Assembly: GCA_033964015.1 (NCBI GenBank)
Contig: CM066912.1
Location: forward strand, 34,041,205 to 34,105,204
Source: Scolanthus callimorphus
Taxonomy: Eukaryota > Cnidaria > Anthozoa > Actiniaria > Edwardsiidae
Length of the DNA: 64,000 nucleotides
Reading direction: 5' to 3'
This document shows positions 47,080-59,678 of the stretch, piece by piece. Made by a program: the position numbers and the translations under genes. Each line of letters starts with the position of its first letter. Within the stretch, counting starts at the first letter, position 1. Under the pieces are notes generated by a model. That model ran no database searches and was not told the origin of the DNA. It saw only the letters and a program-made list of their open reading frames with translations.

Positions 47080-49723
47080 ATAATAATAATAATAATAATA
47101 AATAGGTTTATTCGAATGCCATTGCAGTTGAAACTGAATTACAGCAACGGGTCAGCAATATCTAGCAACAATAATTACAGAAATCTATGTGATACAAAGT
47201 CACCAAAGCGATTTGTAGTCGGGATGCGTCCCGTTGTACTCACAGTCCCTGACCTAAGTGAATAACCATGTACATTTCGTGTTACACTTCCAGTAATTAA
47301 AGACCTTAGAGGTTCGTGCTCCCTAGCGGAGGCCATGAACTTAAAGCATAAATCATTTCTGCGAGAGGAGAGGCTTTGTAGCCCACAGGCATCCAAAGCC
47401 TCCTGGTAACGCAGGTGTGGAAGAACAATACGGAGGACTTTCCTTTGTACGCCCTCAACAGTATCAACAAGATACTCCGGTAGCGCAGCCCATACCGGTG
47501 CTGCATACTCCACTACGGATCTTATAAGTGCACAATAGATTCTAATACGGTCCTGAACTGGAACTCCAGATTTCTTTAAGAGCCGTATAGCATATAGCCT
47601 TTTGTTAGCCTTCTTAACTACATAGTCAACATGCTTATTCCAAGAGAGATCATAACTTATGTGAACACCGAGGATCTTATAACTTTCAACCCTTTTGATA
47701 ACGGAACCCATGAGGTGCAAGTCATTGACTGGTGAGGGCTGATAATGTAGAAAATTAATGACTAATTCCCGGCACTTTTTAGGGTTGAGCCTCATCCCAC
47801 GCTCCGTGGCAAACTGACAGATACCATTTGCTATACATGGTAAATAACTCGGCGAGCACCTGGGTATCACCTCATAGACGGTGGTGTCATCAAAATACTT
47901 TATGCGATATGGCCAAGTGTTCGCCAGCCTATTTACCAGTATAGCAAACAACAATGGCGCGAGCTTAGTGCCCTGCGGAATACCCCCGTTGGGAAGCACA
48001 GGAGATGATATATGGCCGCTTATCTTAACGCGCTGAGGTCTGGAGGTGAGAAAGGCTGCAATCCAGCTTAAAAGATATTGATTGACTCCTAATAGCTTGA
48101 GCTCAGATATTAGAACATTGTGGTCCACTAGGTCGAAACCCTTAGAAAAATCGGCAAAAAAGATGCGCACATAGTTTTCGCCTCTATCGAGTGATTCTAA
48201 GATGGAATGAAGAAAATACACCAGTGCTTGAACGGTAGACTTCCCACTAACCGAAAACTGTTTAGGATCAAGCTTATCCCTAACTTGTTTAAAGAGCGAG
48301 TCAAGTGCAAATCCCTCCATAACTTTAGCTAACTGAGATGTAAGGGTAATAGGTCTAAGGTCCTCCTTTAAAACCTTTGGGGGAGAGCACTTCGGCACTG
48401 GATGAACTATCGACTCCTTCAGTACTTGAGGAACAAAGCTTTCTATCAGCGACGAATTATACAGATCACTAATGACACCAGACAGTTCAGGGGCAAATTC
48501 TTTCCACACAACACTAGGAACAGGATCCGGTCCAGATGACTTCCTCACTTTTATGCAGCTCAGGGCTCTAAATGCTTTTTCAGGGGTAACTAACAACTCT
48601 GAGGGGACCGGCCCAGTGCAGGTGACTTGCCGAGAGAGAGGCGAGAAATTGGACGTCAGCCCAACCAAAAACTCATTGAATTTCTCACATAGTATCTGAA
48701 CAGATGGAATGGCGTCGTCCATCAGCTGATGCCACCAGTCGCTTGAATCCACCGAGCCACTTAAACATTTGACTTCTTGCCACCAACGGGAAACGTTCGA
48801 CTCTTTAAGTGCAGCAACTTTGTTTGAATAATATCTCTCTCTGCATATTTTACACACCCTTTGCACTCGATTCCTAAGTTCTTTGTAAAGGCGAGAGTCT
48901 GTGCCAAGGGTAGTAAGTGCATTCTGTCTGCGTGCAATCAAAGAGGAAAGATTCGCATTCACCCATGGTTTGCTTGAAGTACAAACTCTTACTTTCTGCA
49001 TTGGTATATAAGTGTCAACAGCACTTGTTATAACATTGTAGAATGACTCGAATTTATCCTTAGCCGACGGCAAACTCAAGATACTGTCCCAGCAAAATTG
49101 TGTAATCCATCGACCAAAGGCATCTAGGCTGCTGCGCCTTAGATCCCGCCGCCATACATATCTCCTGTGGGATTTTGGGTTGGTAACAGGTATGTTAGGC
49201 TTGACCAGGATAGGATAATGATCACACCTACCGATCTTGGAGAGCTGCATTGGTTGCTGAAAGTACTTTGGTTTATTAGTCAAAAACCAATCAAGTACAC
49301 CAGTGTCTCTGGTCAACACTTTTATGATCTGGGTCAAGCCTGTCTTGTGCGTAACATATTGAGCCTTCAGCCCAGTGCTGTTCGGGTTGAAATCACCTGT
49401 GACGGCTACAAGGCCATCAGGGTGTTTTGAGAGGAAAGACTCACAGTTCTTATCGATATGCTCAACAAGTTGACGATTCATCTCCCCGTTAGATGGAGGG
49501 TGGTAGACGACCCCAATGAGCAAAGTAGATACACACCTTGGCAGCCGATAAGGTCTAACAGTGATCCACAGTGATTCGATGCTGGGATCTTCAAGCTCAG
49601 ATAACCTCTTGCAGGGGAACCGTGAATTGATGTAGGCACAAACCCCACCGCACCGACGCGCAGTCCTGTCATTCCTAAAACACACGTAACCTGGTAGTTG
49701 GGTCACGGAATCAGGGTAGGACT
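47080..49723 (-). mobile_element. 5'-truncated non-LTR retrotransposon (CR1/L2/jockey group)
   Basis: On the minus strand the element starts within the endonuclease domain at 49723 and ends with a trinucleotide (TTA)n tail at 47080-47102. Both borders are fixed by the zinc-finger reading frame that resumes on each side. Length 2644 bp. A target duplication is not obvious. The 3' UTR is only about 70-95 bp. Confidence 0.93.
47175..49723 (-). CDS. LINE ORF2: endonuclease (partial) - reverse transcriptase
   Basis: About 849 codons open from the truncated 5' edge to the stop; no ATG start, since the N-terminal part of the AP endonuclease is missing. Counting from 49706: endonuclease motifs GDFN (104-107) and CDH (161-163). 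Reverse transcriptase motif A ADFSKGFD (catalytic D519), motif B GGIPQGTKLAP near 575, and motif C YFDD (604-607), where most relatives have YADD. The thumb region YKILGVHISYDLSWNKHV is typical of the CR1/L2/jockey group. The frame has no internal stop over 2.5 kb, so the insertion is fairly young, yet it cannot be autonomous without the endonuclease N-terminus. Confidence 0.93.
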
Positions 49724-51630
49724 CGGTTTTGAGCCAGTGTGGGTTCGCTGGTGAATTTCTAAAGCCGAGGAACTAGTGCAGCTTAAACCACAGAATTCAC
49801 ACTCAAACAGTTTCTCAGAAGCGTGTGGAGTAGTCTACTGGTACGATGCTTGAATTGAAAGCCACAGATTTCACAAGCGTATGGCCTTTCTAATGAATGT
49901 GTTTGAGTGTGGGCTTTCAGATTTGTAGACTCATTAAATCCCTTATTGCAAAAAACACATGTGTAAGCCTCTTGTTGTCATGGGTGTGTAGATGTCGCGT
50001 GAGAGCTGTGGGTCGCGGAAATGTCTTCTCGCATAAATGGCACTTAAATAATCAATAAGATAATCAAATAGATATCATATAGATAATCATATAGAGAATC
50101 ACAAAATAATCATATAGATAATCATATAGAGAATCATATAGAGAATCACAAAACGTAGCTCAAAGTGAATCTTTTCCAACAGAAACACGCCCGATAATCA
50201 CGCTAGATAATCGTCTAGATAATCGTCTAGATAATCGTCTAGATAATCGTCTAGATAATCGCCCAGATAATCGTCCAGATAGTCGTCCAGATAATCGTCT
50301 AGATAATCGTCTAGATAATCGTCTAGATAATCGTCTAGATAATCGTCTAGATAATCGTCTAGATAATCGTCTAGATAATCGTCTAGATAATCGTCTAGAT
50401 AATCGTCTAGATAATCGTATAGATAATCGTATAGATAATCGTATAGATAATCGTATAGATAATCGTATAGATAATCGTATAGATAATCGTATAGATAATC
50501 GTATAGATAATCGTATAGATAATCGTATAGATAATCGTATAGATAATCGTATAGATAATCATAAAACATAGCCCAAAGTGAATCTTTTCCAACAGAAACA
50601 CACCCGATAGTCACGCTAGATAATCGTCTAGATAATCGTCTAGATTGTCGTTCGTATAGATAATCGTATAGATAATCATATAGATAATCATATAGATAAT
50701 CATATATATAATCATATAGATAATCATATAGATAATCATAACACTTAGCTAATCGTCTAGATAATCGTCCAGATAATCGTCTAGATAATCGTCTAGATAA
50801 TCGTGTAGATAATCGTATAGATAATCGTATAGATAATCGTATAGATAATCGTATAGATAATCGTATAGATAATCGTATAGATAATCGTATAGATAATCGT
50901 ATAGATAATCGTATAGATAATCAAATAGATAATCATATAGATAATCATAAAACTTAGCCCAAAGTGAATCTTTTCCAACAGAAACACGCCCGATAATCAC
51001 GCTAGATTATCGTCTAGATAATCGTCTAGATAATCGTCTAGATAATCGTCCAGATAGTCGTCTAGATAATCGTCTAGATAATCGTCTAGATAATCGCCTA
51101 GATAATCGTCTAGATAATCTTCTAGATAATCGTCTAGATAATCGTTTAGATAATCGTCTAGATAATCGTCTAGATAATCGTATAGATAATCGTCTAGATA
51201 TTCCTCTAGATAGTCGTATAGATAATCGTATGGATAATCGTATAGATAATCGTATAGATAATCGTATAGATAATCGTATAGATAATCGTATAGATAATCG
51301 TATAGATAATCGTATAGATAATCGTATAGATAATCAAATAGATAATCATATAGATAATCATATAGATAATCATAAAACATAGCCCAAAGTGAATCTTTTC
51401 CAACAGAAACACACCCGATAGTCACGCTAGATAATCGTCTAGATAATCGTCTAGATTGTCGTTCGTATAGATAATCGTATAGATAATCATATAGATAATC
51501 ATATATATAATCATATAGATAATCATATAGATAATCAAAACACTTAGCTAATCGTCTAGATAATCGTCCAGATAATCGTCTAGATAATCGTCTAGATAAT
51601 CGTGTAGATAATCTTCTAGATAATCGTATA

Positions 51631-52380
51631 GAGTTTACATATCTCGGCGTAGTTTTTGACGAGCGTCTTAGCTGGAACAGTCATGTAAGGAATGTATTAT
51701 CAAAAGTAGGCAAGCGTGTAGGCATGTTAGGTCGTCTTCGTGGCAATTTGACTACTCACAGTGCGAATGTTATCTATACGACTCTCATATGACCAATTTT
51801 AGATTACTGTGATAGTGTGTGGGGCTGCTGCGGTGAGGTAAATAGTCAAAATCTCGAAAACATACAGAAGCGCGCAGGTAGAATTGTAGCGCGAACCAGC
51901 CGCAGTTTCCCTGCTATGGAATCACTTAAATGGCCAACTCTAGTGGAAAGGCGCCAGAGTCATGTATTTAATCTTGTCAAAAAATGCATTGAGGGGCGTT
52001 GCCCACAGTATTTTAAGAGCTATTTTCAGTTTAACAGTGCCATATACGCGCGCACTACAAGGCAACGCAATTTGCTGCATTTCCCGGCTGTTAGGATTGA
52101 AGTTGCAAAAAGGTCTTTCTCTTTTTATGGCTGTACCGTTTTTAATAAACTTTCTAAATAACTTTATATATATATATAATTATTAGATTTTTAATCATTA
52201 TTAGATTTTTAATCATATATAGTTTTTATCAATTCATAATTATTATTACGTATTTATATATGTTTTATATTGTAGATGTGTATTAGTGCTCAGGGCTCCT
52301 ATTGATAACAGGTTGTTTTATTCAATCTGAAAGGGCTACCCTGAGCCTTATAATTAAATAAAGGTTTCTGTTCTGTTCTG
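51631..52380 (+). mobile_element. LINE 3' fragment, copy 1
   Basis: Translates to the C-terminal reverse transcriptase region FTYLGVVFDERLSWNSHV ... ILDYCDSVWGCCGEV ... QKRAGRIVARTSR ... up to FNKLSK-stop, with an in-frame TGA (CTCATATGACC near 51790). A 3' UTR of about 200 bp follows and ends in a (TTCTG)n pentamer tail that runs directly into satellite. 5'-truncated and dead. It differs from the LINE at 47080-49723 in protein and tail. The TGA is shared by all three copies, so it came before the duplications. Confidence 0.88.
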
Positions 52381-53051
52381 TATAGATAATCGTATAGATA
52401 ATCGTATAGATAATCGTATAGATAATCAAATAGATAATCATATAGATAATCATATAGATAATCATAAAACTTAGCCCAAGTGAATCTTTTCCAACAGAAA
52501 CACGCCCGATAATCACGCTAGATAATCGTCTAGATAATCGTCTAGATAGTCGTCTAGATAATCGTCTAAAAATCGTATAGATAATCGTATAGATAATCGT
52601 CTAGATAATCGTATAGATAATCGTATAGATAATCGTATACATAATTGTATACATAATCGTATAGATAATCGTATTGATAATCGTATAGATAATCGCATAG
52701 ATAATCGTATAGATAATCGTATAGATAATCAAATAGATAATCATATAGATAATCATAAAACTTAGCTCAAAGTGAATCTTTTCCAACAGAAACACGCCCG
52801 ATAATCAGGCTAGATAATCGTCTAGATAATCGTCTAGATAATCGTCTAGATAATCGTCTAGATAATCGTCTAGACAATCGTCTATATAATCGTCTAGATA
52901 ATCACGCTAGATAATCGTCTAGATAATCGTCCAGATAATCGTCCAGATAATCGTCACGATAATCGTCCAGATAATCGACAAGATAATCGACCAGATAATC
53001 GTCTACATAATCGTCAAGATAATCGTCTAGATAATCAAATTAGATGTCATT

Positions 53052-53978
53052 ATGGGAAAGCTTGACAACATAGCTGCTGCTCCTCCTGCCTGTCCTTCCA
53101 CCCCGCTGTTTTCAACCCCCTTCCGGCCGCAGCCGCAACCGACCATGGCCGTGCAGAATGTGAGGCCCCAAGTTAATCGCTCGCTTGTCCCCTTCCGGTC
53201 AACGCCGCAACCGACCGTTGGCGTGCAGAACGTGCCACCGGCTGATATTGGCGAATGGGGTAAGTTATTTCAATAACTTAAAAGTTGTAATGTAGGAAGA
53301 AAATAATGGACACAAAAATCAAAACCTTTACTCTCCGGGTTTCAAGATCAATAGAAATACGTGAATATCGCTCATTTTTGACAAGTTCCCTTCTACCTGC
53401 AGTTCGTATCGGCGGAACCGATTTGAGAATGGATACGAAGAGCTACCGTTACTGCAAAGCAGCAACGAAACCAACAAAGATGGCTCTGCGATTTATAGAC
53501 GCGATGTGCTCGAAAGAAACGCTAGGCCGATCAACAGTTAGTGGGAACAGATCAGACCTAGAGGCCTTAGACACAGCACTGCTAATGGGAATTAGAGGTA
53601 ATTATCTAACAAGTGATTATCAACGAAATATATTTATATTTGTATATCGCTGGTATAGGAGTTTAAACACGGTTTAAACAGTTAAAACCTCGTAGTTTGC
53701 TTGGACAATAACAACCAATGGTTGAGATTTATGTTTGAGCGTTGTGAGCCCTTCGTCGTAGTTTGCTGTTTTGGCATCCGTTTCTTGCGAACAAAATTAA
53801 CTTTTCATGGAGTTTAATTGTTTGTCTGTTCTTTTGACTCTTTACAGCTGAAGTGTTGGAGTCCTTCATGCATCACTGCCGAACTCCAGCTGAAATGGAT
53901 AAACTATGGGAGCAATGCAAAGTCAGCATTGGAAAACGGTGCCAAAACATCCGCAAGAACGTTACTCGAGAGGACTAG
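53052..53978 (+). CDS. BEN-domain protein, copy 1 (three exons)
   Basis: Exons 53052-53259, 53403-53597 and 53848-53978, with donors GTAAGT and GTAATT and acceptors CTTCTACCTGCAG and GACTCTTTACAG, join in frame to 177 residues. Residues 1-69 are Pro-rich with an internal repeat (PFRPQPQPTMAVQNV / PFRSTPQPTVGVQNV). Residues about 70-171 match the BEN domain pattern: a helix around MALRFIDAMCSKETLGRSTVSG-like residues 96-117, LD at 125-126, then a helical end KRCQNIRK. BEN domains act in DNA binding and chromatin repression in the nucleus. AATAAA at 54052 follows the stop by 74 nt. Upstream is satellite with an in-frame TAG at 53028, so the ATG at 53052 may be the start, or earlier exons are lost. 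Intact frame and splice sites argue for a recent, possibly expressed gene piece. Confidence 0.75.
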
Positions 53979-54261
53979 AAAGATTGCTGCTTACTGACAA
54001 GTCTGAATTGTATATATCGCTTTATACCTTTTGTGTATATAAACATTATGAGAATAAACATCAAAGAATTCTAGTTCGAAGTTGTCAAGTATACATGTAT
54101 AATATAATTATTTACATAGCTCGGCACGCAGCACGCTTATAATGAAATCAAATAACTAGGTACTGAGTCTTTTTGTAGTTGTCAGGGCTTTGTGATCGCA
54201 AACAAAGAGCAGTGTACATTTCGTGGGAGAATCGAGGTTTATTTGCATCGAAAATTCAAAA

Positions 54262-54345
54262 GCATCTGCCGAAAATTCGCGCGCCGAAAATTCGCGTGCC
54301 GAAAATTCGCTCGCCGAAAATTCGTTCGCCGAAATTTCGCTTCAG
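54262..54345. repeat. 15-bp repeat GCCGAAAATTCGCGC, copy 1
   Basis: About five units with variable last bases lie between the BEN gene and the next satellite block. The same array recurs at 58175-58258. Confidence 0.85.
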
Positions 54346-55552
54346 AAGCGGGAATTCAGCTCTCCGAAATTTCGTCTGAAATATCGCCTTAAACAATGAC
54401 CGAAATTCGCCGAAATTCTGTCTCGTTTCTTTTTGCCAGTAGTGTAGATAATCGTCTAGATAATCGTATCGATAATCGTCTAGATAATCGTCTAGATAAT
54501 CGTATAGATAATCGTCTAGATAATCTTATAGATAATCGTCTAGATAATTGTCTACATAATCGTCCAGATAATCGTCCAGATAATCGTCTAGATAATCGTA
54601 TAGATAGTCGTATAGATAGTCGTATAGATAATCGTCTAGATAACCCTATGGATAATCGTCTAGATAATCGTCTAGATAACCGTCTAGATAATCGCATAGA
54701 TAATCGTACAGATAATCGTCTAGATAAACGTCTAGATAATCGTATAGATAATCGTATAGATAGTCGTATAGATAGTCGTATAGATAATCGTCTAGATAAC
54801 CCTCTAGATAATCGTCTAGATAACCGTCTAGATAATCGTCTAGATAATCGTCTAGATAATCGTCTAGATAATCGCATAGATAATCGCATAGATAATCGCG
54901 AAGATAATTGTATAGATAATCGTATAGATAATCGTCTAGATAATCGTCTAGATAATCGTCTAGATAATCGTCTAGATAATCGTATAGATAATCGTATAGA
55001 TAGTCGTATAGATAATCGTCTAGATAACCCTCTAGATAATCGTCTAGATAATCGTCTAGATAACCGTCTAGATAATCGTCTAGATAATCGTCTAGATAAT
55101 CGTATAGATAATCGTCTAGATATTCCTCTAGATAGTCGTATAGATAATCGTATGGATAATCGTATAGATAATCGTATAGATAATCGTATAGATAATCGTA
55201 TAGATAATCGTATAGATAATCGTATAGATAATCGTATAGATAATCGTATAGATAATCAAATAGATAATCATATAGATAATCATATAGATAATCATAAAAC
55301 ATAGCCCAAAGTGAATCTTTTCCAACAGAAACACACCCGATAGTCACGCTAGATAATCGTCTAGATAATCGTCTAGATTGTCGTTCGTATAGATAATCGT
55401 ATAGATAATCATATAGATAATCATATATATAATCATATAGATAATCATATAGATAATCAAAACACTTAGCTAATCGTCTAGATAATCGTCCAGATAATCG
55501 TCTAGATAATCGTCTAGATAATCGTGTAGATAATCTTCTAGATAATCGTATA

Positions 55553-56302
55553 GAGTTTACATATCTCGGCGTAGTTTTTGACGAGCGTCTTAGCTGGAAC
55601 AGTCATGTAAGGAATGTATTATCAAAAGTAGGCAAGCGTGTAGGCATGTTAGGTCGTCTTCGTGGCAATTTGACTACTCACAGTGCGAATGTTATCTATA
55701 CGACTCTCATATGACCAATTTTAGATTACTGTGATAGTGTGTGGGGCTGCTGCGGTGAGGTAAATAGTCAAAATCTCGAAAACATACAGAAGCGCGCAGG
55801 TAGAATTGTAGCGCGAACCAGCCGCAGTTTCCCTGCTATGGAATCACTTAAATGGCCAACTCTAGTGGAAAGGCGCCAGAGTCATGTATTTAATCTTGTC
55901 AAAAAATGCATTGAGGGGCGTTGCCCACAGTATTTTAAGAGCTATTTTCAGTTTAACAGTGCCATATACGCGCGCACTACAAGGCAACGCAATTTGCTGC
56001 ATTTCCCGGCTGTTAGGATTGAAGTTGCAAAAAGGTCTTTCTCTTTTTATGGCTGTACCGTTTTTAATAAACTTTCTAAATAACTTTATATATATATATA
56101 ATTATTAGATTTTTAATCATTATTAGATTTTTAATCATATATAGTTTTTATCAATTCATAATTATTATTACGTATTTATATATGTTTTATATTGTAGATG
56201 TGTATTAGTGCTCAGGGCTCCTATTGATAACAGGTTGTTTTATTCAATCTGAAAGGGCTACCCTGAGCCTTATAATTAAATAAAGGTTTCTGTTCTGTTC
56301 TG
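55553..56302 (+). mobile_element. LINE 3' fragment, copy 2
   Basis: Matches 51631-52380 base for base as far as read, including the internal TGA and the (TTCTG)n tail. Part of the 3.9-kb duplication, not an independent insertion. Confidence 0.88.
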
Positions 56303-56962
56303 TATAGATAATCGTATAGATAATCGTATAGATAATCAAATAGATAATCATATAGATAATCATATAGATAATCATAAAACTTAGCCCAAAGTGAATCTTT
56401 TCCAACAGAAACACGCCCGATAATCACGCTAGATAATCGTCTAGATAATCGTCTAGATAGTCGTCTAGATAATCGTCTAAAAATCGTATAGATAATCGTA
56501 TAGATAATCGTCTAGATAATCGTATAGATAATCGTATAGATAATCGTATACATAATTGTATACATAATCGTATAGATAATCGTATTGATAATCGTATAGA
56601 TAATCGCATAGATAATCGTATAGATAATCGTATAGATAATCAAATAGATAATCATATAGATAATCATAAAACTTAGCTCAAAGTGAATCTTTTCCAACAG
56701 AAACACGCCCGATAATCAGGCTAGATAATCGTCTAGATAATCGTCTAGATAATCGTCTAGATAATCGTCTAGATAATCGTCTAGACAATCGTCTATATAA
56801 TCGTCTAGATAATCACGCTAGATAATCGTCTAGATAATCGTCCAGATAATCGTCCAGATAATCGTCACGATAATCGTCCAGATAATCGACAAGATAATCG
56901 ACCAGATAATCGTCTACATAATCGTCAAGATAATCGTCTAGATAATCAAATTAGATGTCATT

Positions 56963-57891
56963 ATGGGAAAGCTTGACAACATAGCTGCTGCTCCTCCTGC
57001 CTGTCCTTCCACCCCGCTGTTTTCAACCCCCTTCCGGCCGCAGCCGCAACCGACCATGGCCGTGCAGAATGTGAGGCCCCAAGTTAATCGCTCGCTTGTC
57101 CCCTTCCGGTCAACGCCGCAACCGACCGTTGGCGTGCAGAACGTGCCACCGGCTGATATTGGCGAATGGGGTAAGTTATTTCAATAACTTAAAAGTTGTA
57201 ATGTAGGAAGAAAAATAATGGACACAAAAATCAAAACCTTTACTCTCCGGGTTTCAAGATCAATAGAAATACGTGAATATCGCTCATTTTTGACAAGTTC
57301 CCTTCTACCTGCAGTTCGTATCGGCGGAACCGATTTGAGAATGGATACGAAGAGCTACCGTTACTGCAAAGCAGCAACGAAACCAACAAAGATGGCTCTG
57401 CGATTTATAGACGCGATGTGCTCGAAAGAAACGCTAGGCCGATCAACAGTTAGTGGGAACAGATCAGACCTAGAGGCCTTAGACACAGCACTGCTAATGG
57501 GAATTAGAGGTAATTATCTAACAAGTGATTATCAACGAAATATATTTATATTTGTATATCGCTGGTATAGGAGTTTAAACACGGTTTAAACAGTTAAAAC
57601 CTCGTAGTTTGCTTGGACAATAACAACCAATGGTTGAGATTTATGTTTGAGCGTTGTGAGCCCTTCGTCGTAGTTTGCTGTTTTGGCATCCGTTTCTTGC
57701 GAACAAAATTAACTTTTCATGGAGTTTAATTGTTTGTCTGTTCTTTTGACTCTTTTACAGCTGAAGTGTTGGAGTCCTTCATGCATCACTGCCGAACTCC
57801 AGCTGAAATGGATAAACTATGGGAGCAATGCAAAGTCAGCATTGGAAAACGGTGCCAAAACATCCGCAAGAACGTTACTCGAGAGGACTAG
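56963..57891 (+). CDS. BEN-domain protein, copy 2 (three exons)
   Basis: Exons 56963-57170, 57315-57509 and 57761-57891 code for the same 177 residues as copy 1. The only differences seen are one extra A in intron 1 (AAGAAAAATAATGG) and one extra T in the pyrimidine tract of intron 2 (CTCTTTTACAG). No coding change was found. Intact splice sites and a poly-A signal are present. Whether both copies are real loci or an assembly duplication cannot be told here. Confidence 0.75.
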
Positions 57892-58174
57892 AAAGATTGC
57901 TGCTTACTGACAAGTCTGAATTGTATATATCGCTTTATACCTTTTGTGTATATAAACATTATGAGAATAAACATCAAAGAATTCTAGTTCGAAGTTGTCA
58001 AGTATACATGTATAATATAATTATTTACATAGCTCGGCACGCAGCACGCTTATAATGAAATCAAATAACTAGGTACTGAGTCTTTTTGTAGTTGTCAGGG
58101 CTTTGTGATCGCAAACAAAGAGCAGTGTACATTTCGTGGGAGAATCGAGGTTTATTTGCATCGAAAATTCAAAA

Positions 58175-58258
58175 GCATCTGCCGAAAATTCGCGCGCCGA
58201 AAATTCGCGTGCCGAAAATTCGCTCGCCGAAAATTCGTTCGCCGAAATTTCGCTTCAG
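58175..58258. repeat. 15-bp repeat GCCGAAAATTCGCGC, copy 2
   Basis: Duplicate of 54262-54345 within the 3.9-kb unit. Confidence 0.85.
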
Positions 58259-59678
58259 AAGCGGGAATTCAGCTCTCCGAAATTTCGTCTGAAATATCGC
58301 CTTAAACAATGACCGAAATTCGCCGAAATTCTGTCTCGTTTCTTTTTGCCAGTAGTGTAGATAATCGTCTAGATAATCGTATCGATAATCGTCTAGATAA
58401 TCGTCTAGATAATCGTATAGATAATCGTCTAGATAATCTTATAGATAATCGTCTAGATAATTGTCTACATAATCGTCCAGATAATCGTCCAGATAATCGT
58501 CTAGATAATCGTATAGATAGTCGTATAGATAGTCGTATAGATAATCGTCTAGATAACCCTATGGATAATCGTCTAGATAATCGTCTAGATAACCGTCTAG
58601 ATAATCGCATAGATAATCGTACAGATAATCGTCTAGATAAACGTCTAGATAATCGTATAGATAATCGTATAGATAGTCGTATAGATAGTCGTATAGATAA
58701 TCGTCTAGATAACCCTCTAGATAATCGTCTAGATAACCGTCTAGATAATCGTCTAGATAATCGTCTAGATAATCGTCTAGATAATCGCATAGATAATCGC
58801 ATAGATAATCGCGAAGATAATTGTATAGATAATCGTATAGATAATCGTCTAGATAATCGTCTAGATAATCGTCTAGATAATCGTCTAGATAATCGTATAG
58901 ATAATCGTATAGATAGTCGTATAGATAATCGTCTAGATAACCCTCTAGATAATCGTCTAGATAATCGTCTAGATAACCGTCTAGATAATCGTCTAGATAA
59001 TCGTCTAGATAATCGTCTAGATAATCGTCTAGATAATCTTATAGATAATCGTCTAGATAATTGTCTACATAATCGTCCAGATAATCGTCCAGATAATCGT
59101 CTAGATAATCGTATAGATAGTCGTATAGATAGTCGTATAGATAATCGTCTAGATAACCCTCTAGATAATCGTCTAGATAATCGTCTAGATAACCGTCTAG
59201 ATAATCGTCTAGATAATCGTCTAGATAATCGCATAGATAATCGCATAGATAATCGCACAGATAATCGTACAGATAATCGTCTAGATAATCGTCTAGATAA
59301 TCGTATAGATAATCGTATAGATAGTCGTATAGATAGTCGTATAGATAGTCGTCTAGATAATCGTCTAGATAACCCTCTAGATAATCGTCTAGATAACCGT
59401 CTAGATAATCGTCTAGATAATCGTCTAGATAATCGTCTAGATAATCGTCTAGATAATCTTATAGATAATCGTCTAGCTAATTGTCTACATAAACGTCCAG
59501 ATAATCGTCCAGATAATCGTCTAGATAATCGTATATATAGTCGTATAGATAGTCGTATAGATAATCGTCTAGATAACCCTCTAGATAATCGTCTAGATAA
59601 TCGTCTAGATAATCGTTTAGATAATCGTCTAGATAATCGTCTAGATAATTGTCTAGATAATCGTCTAGATAATCGTCT

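Larger units (their letters stand above)
46029..50050 (-). pseudogene. C2H2 zinc-finger gene (~15 fingers), disrupted
   Basis: Reading from 50050 down, about 15 C-X2-C-X12-H-X3-5-H fingers can be traced, several joined by HTGxKP-type linkers, ending AEQNKEIITE-stop at 46029. Such proteins bind DNA in the nucleus. Breaks: (1) a LINE at 47080-49723 lies exactly in the linker between HTGSKP and YKCAYC; (2) a 126-bp MITE at 46338-46463 sits inside a finger between QSSL and RMHQLRR and brings an in-frame stop; (3) small frameshifts occur in several fingers (for example about 49835, 46935, 46815 and 46685); (4) one finger lacks its first Cys (FEYDTC) and one its first His (RNNLKMH). The 5' end stops abruptly at the satellite at 50051, so no start or effector domain is visible. 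Best called a pseudogene; the single-base breaks could in part be assembly errors, the insertions hardly. Confidence 0.88.
51195..59025. repeat. Tandem 3.9-kb higher-order duplication
   Basis: The segment from the GATATTCCTCTAGATAGTCG marker at about 51195 is repeated from the same marker at about 55113. Both copies contain, in order, satellite, spacer, LINE fragment, satellite, BEN-domain gene, the GCCGAAAATTCGC repeat and satellite. Offsets run from 3922 (LINE) to 3911 (BEN) because copy 1 has one more 12-mer and a one-base loss. Identity is otherwise nearly complete. Confidence 0.9.

Noticed and set aside
50198..51425. Minus-strand DYLD/IIYT frames starting near the spacer
   Set aside because: Same cause; the start codons fall in the repeated spacer, so every block shows the same apparent protein.
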